Below are positions 12,473-15,463 of a stretch of 15,463 nt of DNA, one piece after another (position 1 is the first letter of the stretch; each line of letters begins with the position of its first letter). This DNA comes from DASVUC01 sp036387255 (lineage in GTDB: Bacteria > Planctomycetota > Phycisphaerae > Tepidisphaerales > Tepidisphaeraceae): assembly GCA_036387255.1 (NCBI GenBank), contig DASVUC010000126.1:1-15463 (forward strand), in the 5' to 3' direction. The position numbers and the translations under genes were made by a program. The notes under the pieces are model-generated. The model made no database searches, was not told the origin of the DNA, and saw only the letters and a program-made list of their open reading frames with translations.

Positions 12473-13354
12473 ATGTTGACCGCCGCTAAGACATTGCTGA
12501 CGCCCAAGGAACTTGCCGATGCGATTGGCGCGAGCGAAAGCTCGCTGCGCCGGTGGGTGGATAGCGGGCGGATCCAGATGTCGCGAACGGCGGGGGGGCA
12601 TCGGCGAATTCCGATTGAGGAGGCGATCCGCTTTATCCGCGAGGCGCGACTGCCGATCCTTCGGCCGGATGTTCTGGGACTTCCCGCGCCGGAGTCGTCT
12701 TCTGACGACGTGGCGAGGTCTCCTCTTTCGGATGAAGACCGGCTCTACGCGGCTTTAGCCGGCGGCGATCGAAAGCTGGCGCGGGCGCTGACCTTGGGCT
12801 GGTTCCTTCAGGGGCGGCCGCTGGGTTACATCTTTGATGGGCCGATCACACATGCGCTGCATCGGCTGGGCGAGCTCTTTCAGCACAGCGATCGCGGGAT
12901 CCTCATCGAGCATCGAGCAACCGAGATGTGCGTGGAGATCATTCTCCTGTTGAAGAACCTTCTTCCGCAGGCCGCGGAGGATGCGCCGGTATCGCTGGGC
13001 GGGGCGCCGGAGTCGGATGTGTATCTGGTGCCGACGATGATGGTCGGCGCGGTGATGCAGGAGGCCGGCTACAAGGACATCAATTTCGGACCCAACACAC
13101 CGGTTCTGCTGTTGAAGCAGGCGGCGGATGAGCACCAGGCGAAGCTGGTGTGGCTGTCGGTGAGCGTTCGCATGCAGAATAATCGCGTGCGCCAGCAGGT
13201 GGAGGAACTCGCGCGGCATCTTCAACAGCGCGACACGCACTTTGTGCTGGGCGGGCGACACGTGGCGGATCTGACGCCCCGCGGCTTTGGGAAGGTACAC
13301 ATCGGGCAGTCAATGACTGAGCTGGCGGCGTATGCGAAGGCGCTGAAGCATTGA
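12473..13354 (+). CDS. MerR-type regulator with a CarH/LitR-like but histidine-less B12-binding domain
   Basis: A 293-residue regulator. Residues about 8-62 are a MerR-type winged helix (LLTPKELADAIGASESSLRR, then TAGGHRRIPIEEAIRFI). Residues about 88-160 form the helical cap of B12-dependent regulators, with EH at 146-147; the capping Trp of the W-x9-EH motif is F136. Residues about 172-293 are a Rossmann-type B12-binding domain (FGPNTPV, LVWLSVSV, FVLGGRHV). The E/DxHxxG lower-ligand motif reads D182-V-Y184-L-V-P187, so the cobalt-binding His and the Gly are both gone. It is thus unlikely to bind cobalamin in the usual His-on mode. An AAGGAG lies 16 nt before ATG 12473, which is too far for a normal site, but no better in-frame start exists. 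It is divergent from the FolE-like gene and probably controls it and itself. Confidence 0.87.
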   Translation: MLTAAKTLLTPKELADAIGASESSLRRWVDSGRIQMSRTAGGHRRIPIEEAIRFIREARLPILRPDVLGLPAPESSSDDVARSPLSDEDRLYAALAGGDRKLARALTLGWFLQGRPLGYIFDGPITHALHRLGELFQHSDRGILIEHRATEMCVEIILLLKNLLPQAAEDAPVSLGGAPESDVYLVPTMMVGAVMQEAGYKDINFGPNTPVLLLKQAADEHQAKLVWLSVSVRMQNNRVRQQVEELARHLQQRDTHFVLGGRHVADLTPRGFGKVHIGQSMTELAAYAKALKH

Positions 13355-13396
13355 TTGAATGCGGCACAAGGACGCGGCTCCGCCGACGTTGGACGC

Positions 13397-14935
13397 TTAC
13401 CCTAGAGCGAAGACTTCGGCGTCATCGAGGTGGATTCGGATGATGTAGTCGTTTGGGGGGAGGTCGCTCAGCTGCTTGTTCTTCCATTGCGCTTTGTGGC
13501 GCAGGTCGTCGCCCTGCAGGGGGACGGCATCTTCTTTGGTGTATCCAGGGATTCGGCGCCCAGTTTGATCCAGAATTTCGACGCGGAGCGAGCCGTTGGT
13601 GGCGTTGGCGTTAACGAGGAGGTTGTTGAGGCGGTCGAGCTTGAGGGGGCGCAGGGTGATCTGCGCGATCTTGTCGATCGGTCTGAGGCCGGCAAAGCGG
13701 TCACGCTTCATTGTTGCTAAGCCGATGCCGGATTGGTCGACAAATTCCTGGGGGCCGGTGGCGCCGGCGCTGTAGCCGCCGTAGTAGAAGCGGATCTCGT
13801 CATCGAGGATGACGGGGGAGGCGTTGGTGAAGACGCTGCCGGAATCAAAGTGGTTGCCCTGGTTGCGGGGGAGGAAGAAGGTGTCGCGGAAGGGGCGGGT
13901 GAAGTGGATGCCGTCGCGGCTCGTGGCGAGCTCAATGTCCATGACGCCGTTGTTCACGCTGCGATTCAGGATCTGCGGGCAGGCGAAGTAGACGCCGGCG
14001 TGATAGAAGACCGGCGTGGTGTGGAACTCCACCCAGGGGGGATCGTGCTCATCGGGGGCGATCACGATGTCGGGGGTTTCCCAGTGGATGAAGTCTTTGC
14101 TTTGGGTGCGGCCGGCCGCGTGCTTGCCGTACATGTTGCCCGCTTCGTCGTCGATCCACATCTTGCCGTAGATGGCAAAGACTTCGCGAATCGGATCCCA
14201 GAAGACGTCGAGCGCGTCGCTCATGGCGAGGGGCTGTGCCCAGGGGCGGGTGGTGTCGTTGGCGAGGGGGACAGCCTCACCCTTGTTGCCGTAGGACGCG
14301 ACGAGCAGGGGGGCGTCGGGATGCTTCGTCCAGTGGATGCCGTCGGGTGAGAAGGCGACGCACAGGCCGGGGTATTCGACGCCCTCGCGCTTGGCGAAGT
14401 CGAAATAGACCATTTTGTAGCGGCGCACGGGATTGGGATCGCGCGGGTCGACGACAACGGATGCGCCGTAGCGGTCGGACTTACCGCCATTAGCGATCAG
14501 GACGATGTTGGTGCCCGTGGCGCCGTCGAAGTCGAAGAGGTCAAGCTTGGGGCGCCGCCAGGAGATGCCGTCATCGGATTCGGCATAGCAGACGGTGCAG
14601 CGGCGGGTGCGGTCGCGGGCGGTGGAGCCGGCGTAGGCCTGATACCACATTTGATAGCTTCCGCTGGCGTTGCGACTGACGCTGCAAAAGGCAATGTCGC
14701 GCGCCCAAGGGGTTTCGCCGCCCTTGATGAGCGGATTGCTCTGGTGGCGGAAGAGGGGGTGGAGCGTCCGTTTGGTTCCGGGGCGGTAGAGGATGGATTG
14801 ATCGTCAACCAGGAGGATCGGAAGGGATGAGGCAAGCGCTGGGCGGGAGCTTGCAGGCAGTGAAGCGCTGGAGGAGAAGGTGGGGCGCAGTGCGGCGAGT
14901 GCTGTTGCAGCTAAAAAGTTGCGTCGCGTGGGCAT
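13397..14935 (-). CDS. Tat-exported five-bladed beta-propeller protein (sialidase/GH43-like fold), unknown activity
   Basis: A 512-residue exported protein. The N-terminus MPTRRNFLAATALAAL is a Tat-type signal (T-R-R-N-F-L); an S/A/P-rich linker follows to about residue 38. Four copies of an S-x-D-G-x-x-W/F-like blade motif lie at about 120-126 (SDDGISW), 196-202 (SPDGIHW), 279-285 (SKDFIHW) and 339-345 (SRDGIHF). This fits the beta-propeller folds of sialidase, GH43 and GH130-like enzymes. A C-terminal beta-sandwich (about 405-512) ends RIHLDDAEVFALG, as in many planctomycete exported sugar-active proteins. Catalytic residues cannot be assigned. There is no Shine-Dalgarno sequence. The start is 3 nt after the stop of the upstream gene, so translation is probably coupled. 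Export in folded form may mean a cofactor or metal is loaded in the cytoplasm. Confidence 0.82.
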   Translation of the reverse strand: MPTRRNFLAATALAALRPTFSSSASLPASSRPALASSLPILLVDDQSILYRPGTKRTLHPLFRHQSNPLIKGGETPWARDIAFCSVSRNASGSYQMWYQAYAGSTARDRTRRCTVCYAESDDGISWRRPKLDLFDFDGATGTNIVLIANGGKSDRYGASVVVDPRDPNPVRRYKMVYFDFAKREGVEYPGLCVAFSPDGIHWTKHPDAPLLVASYGNKGEAVPLANDTTRPWAQPLAMSDALDVFWDPIREVFAIYGKMWIDDEAGNMYGKHAAGRTQSKDFIHWETPDIVIAPDEHDPPWVEFHTTPVFYHAGVYFACPQILNRSVNNGVMDIELATSRDGIHFTRPFRDTFFLPRNQGNHFDSGSVFTNASPVILDDEIRFYYGGYSAGATGPQEFVDQSGIGLATMKRDRFAGLRPIDKIAQITLRPLKLDRLNNLLVNANATNGSLRVEILDQTGRRIPGYTKEDAVPLQGDDLRHKAQWKNKQLSDLPPNDYIIRIHLDDAEVFALG

Positions 14936-14938
14936 TCG

Positions 14939-15463
14939 TTATTGAACGTTGAAACCTTCGGGCTCTTCGTATTCTGGTTTCCATTTGTAGAAGAGCTTTG
15001 CAATTTTGTCGCCCAGGCCGCGGTAGAGCCGTTGTTTGAGTTCGGCTTCGGAAGACGCGTTGCCGGAGCCCCAGTTCATGCTGGTGCTGACGGGGTAGCC
15101 CTCGGCCATGTCCGTGGGCCAGAGCGTTTCGCCGTTCCTGGCGTCGACGACTTTAACGCGGGCGGCGACGTCGCCGCGGAGCTGTTCCCCGCCGAGGAGG
15201 GATTCGAAGTTGCGATCGATGACGTCGACCCAGATGACCTGTGCGGCACCGACCTGACGGCCGACGTCGGCAACGGAGAGGGTCTTGAACTTCTCGCCGG
15301 AGCTCATGCGGAGCTCGCGGACCTTCGCCGAGTCTACGAGAGGCGCTTTGACCCTCGCCTTGATCTGGTCTTCGATGACGCGGCTGATCATTTCGTCGTC
15401 AGTGAGTGCGGTGGAACGATGATAATCTTCAACGAGAACGACGAGGGGCTGGGGCTGGGGAAC
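14939..15463 (-). CDS. Hypothetical envelope-type protein, 5' end beyond the window
   Basis: The minus-strand frame is open from the window edge to a TAA at 14939-14941, giving 174 visible residues. The ATG at 15391 is therefore probably internal. The visible part opens VPQPQPLVVLVEDYHRS, a beta strand after a Pro/Gln-rich stretch that may follow a signal peptide. It continues with an alpha/beta segment (about 22-75: EMISRVIEDQ, RQVGAAQVIWVDVID) and a beta hairpin with VVDARNGETLWP. The layout recalls CsgG/LpoB/GNA1162-like periplasmic lipoprotein folds, but this is only a weak impression. It lies 3 nt upstream of the Tat-exported propeller gene, so both are probably on one transcript. Confidence 0.75.
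   Translation of the reverse strand, partial: VPQPQPLVVLVEDYHRSTALTDDEMISRVIEDQIKARVKAPLVDSAKVRELRMSSGEKFKTLSVADVGRQVGAAQVIWVDVIDRNFESLLGGEQLRGDVAARVKVVDARNGETLWPTDMAEGYPVSTSMNWGSGNASSEAELKQRLYRGLGDKIAKLFYKWKPEYEEPEGFNVQ

Overview
This 15.5 kb window is GC-rich chromosomal DNA that looks planctomycetal, probably Phycisphaerae-like. The clues are a two-TM protein ending in the CxxCGYDxRATPxxCPECG zinc ribbon common in planctomycetes, a PEP-CTERM exported protein, a Tat-exported sugar-active-type beta-propeller and a GH95 hydrolase. This assignment is inferred from gene content only. No tRNA, rRNA, CRISPR array, insertion sequence or integrase was seen.

Layout. (1) 1-3028, plus strand: a tight operon that begins with the C-terminal part of nuoE and ends with nuoF, the peripheral NADH-oxidising arm of complex I. 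Four small genes sit between them: a membrane-anchored dual-specificity-type phosphatase, a 68-residue basic protein, and a HicB/HicA toxin-antitoxin pair that ends 3 nt before nuoF. nuoG does not follow. (2) 3056-6728: a minus-strand zinc-ribbon membrane protein, a minus-strand GH95 alpha-L-fucosidase-type enzyme, and a divergent TIM-barrel sugar isomerase/epimerase-like gene. (3) 6735-9568: a minus-strand lipoprotein, then plus-strand genes for a DUF4394/PEP-CTERM protein and a class I methyltransferase. (4) 9641-12314, minus strand: a GNAT gene overlapping a methyltransferase gene by 4 nt, a secreted fasciclin (FAS1) protein, a DUF378 membrane protein and a FolE-like protein. (5) 12473-13354, plus strand: a MerR-type regulator with a B12-photoreceptor (CarH/LitR) architecture, divergent from the FolE-like gene. 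(6) 13397-15463, minus strand: a Tat-exported beta-propeller protein and the 3' part of an envelope-type protein that runs off the window.

The most interesting unit is the divergent pair at about 11.8-13.4 kb. The FolE-like protein keeps the GTP cyclohydrolase I core, but both zinc cysteines and two triphosphate-binding arginines are replaced. The regulator keeps the MerR head, the helical cap and the B12 fold, but the lower-ligand histidine motif (E/DxHxxG) reads DxYxxP and the capping Trp is Phe. Both partners of an arrangement known from light-responsive loci therefore appear to have lost their cofactor chemistry while remaining intact genes. The second notable feature is the HicBA module embedded between nuoE and nuoF.
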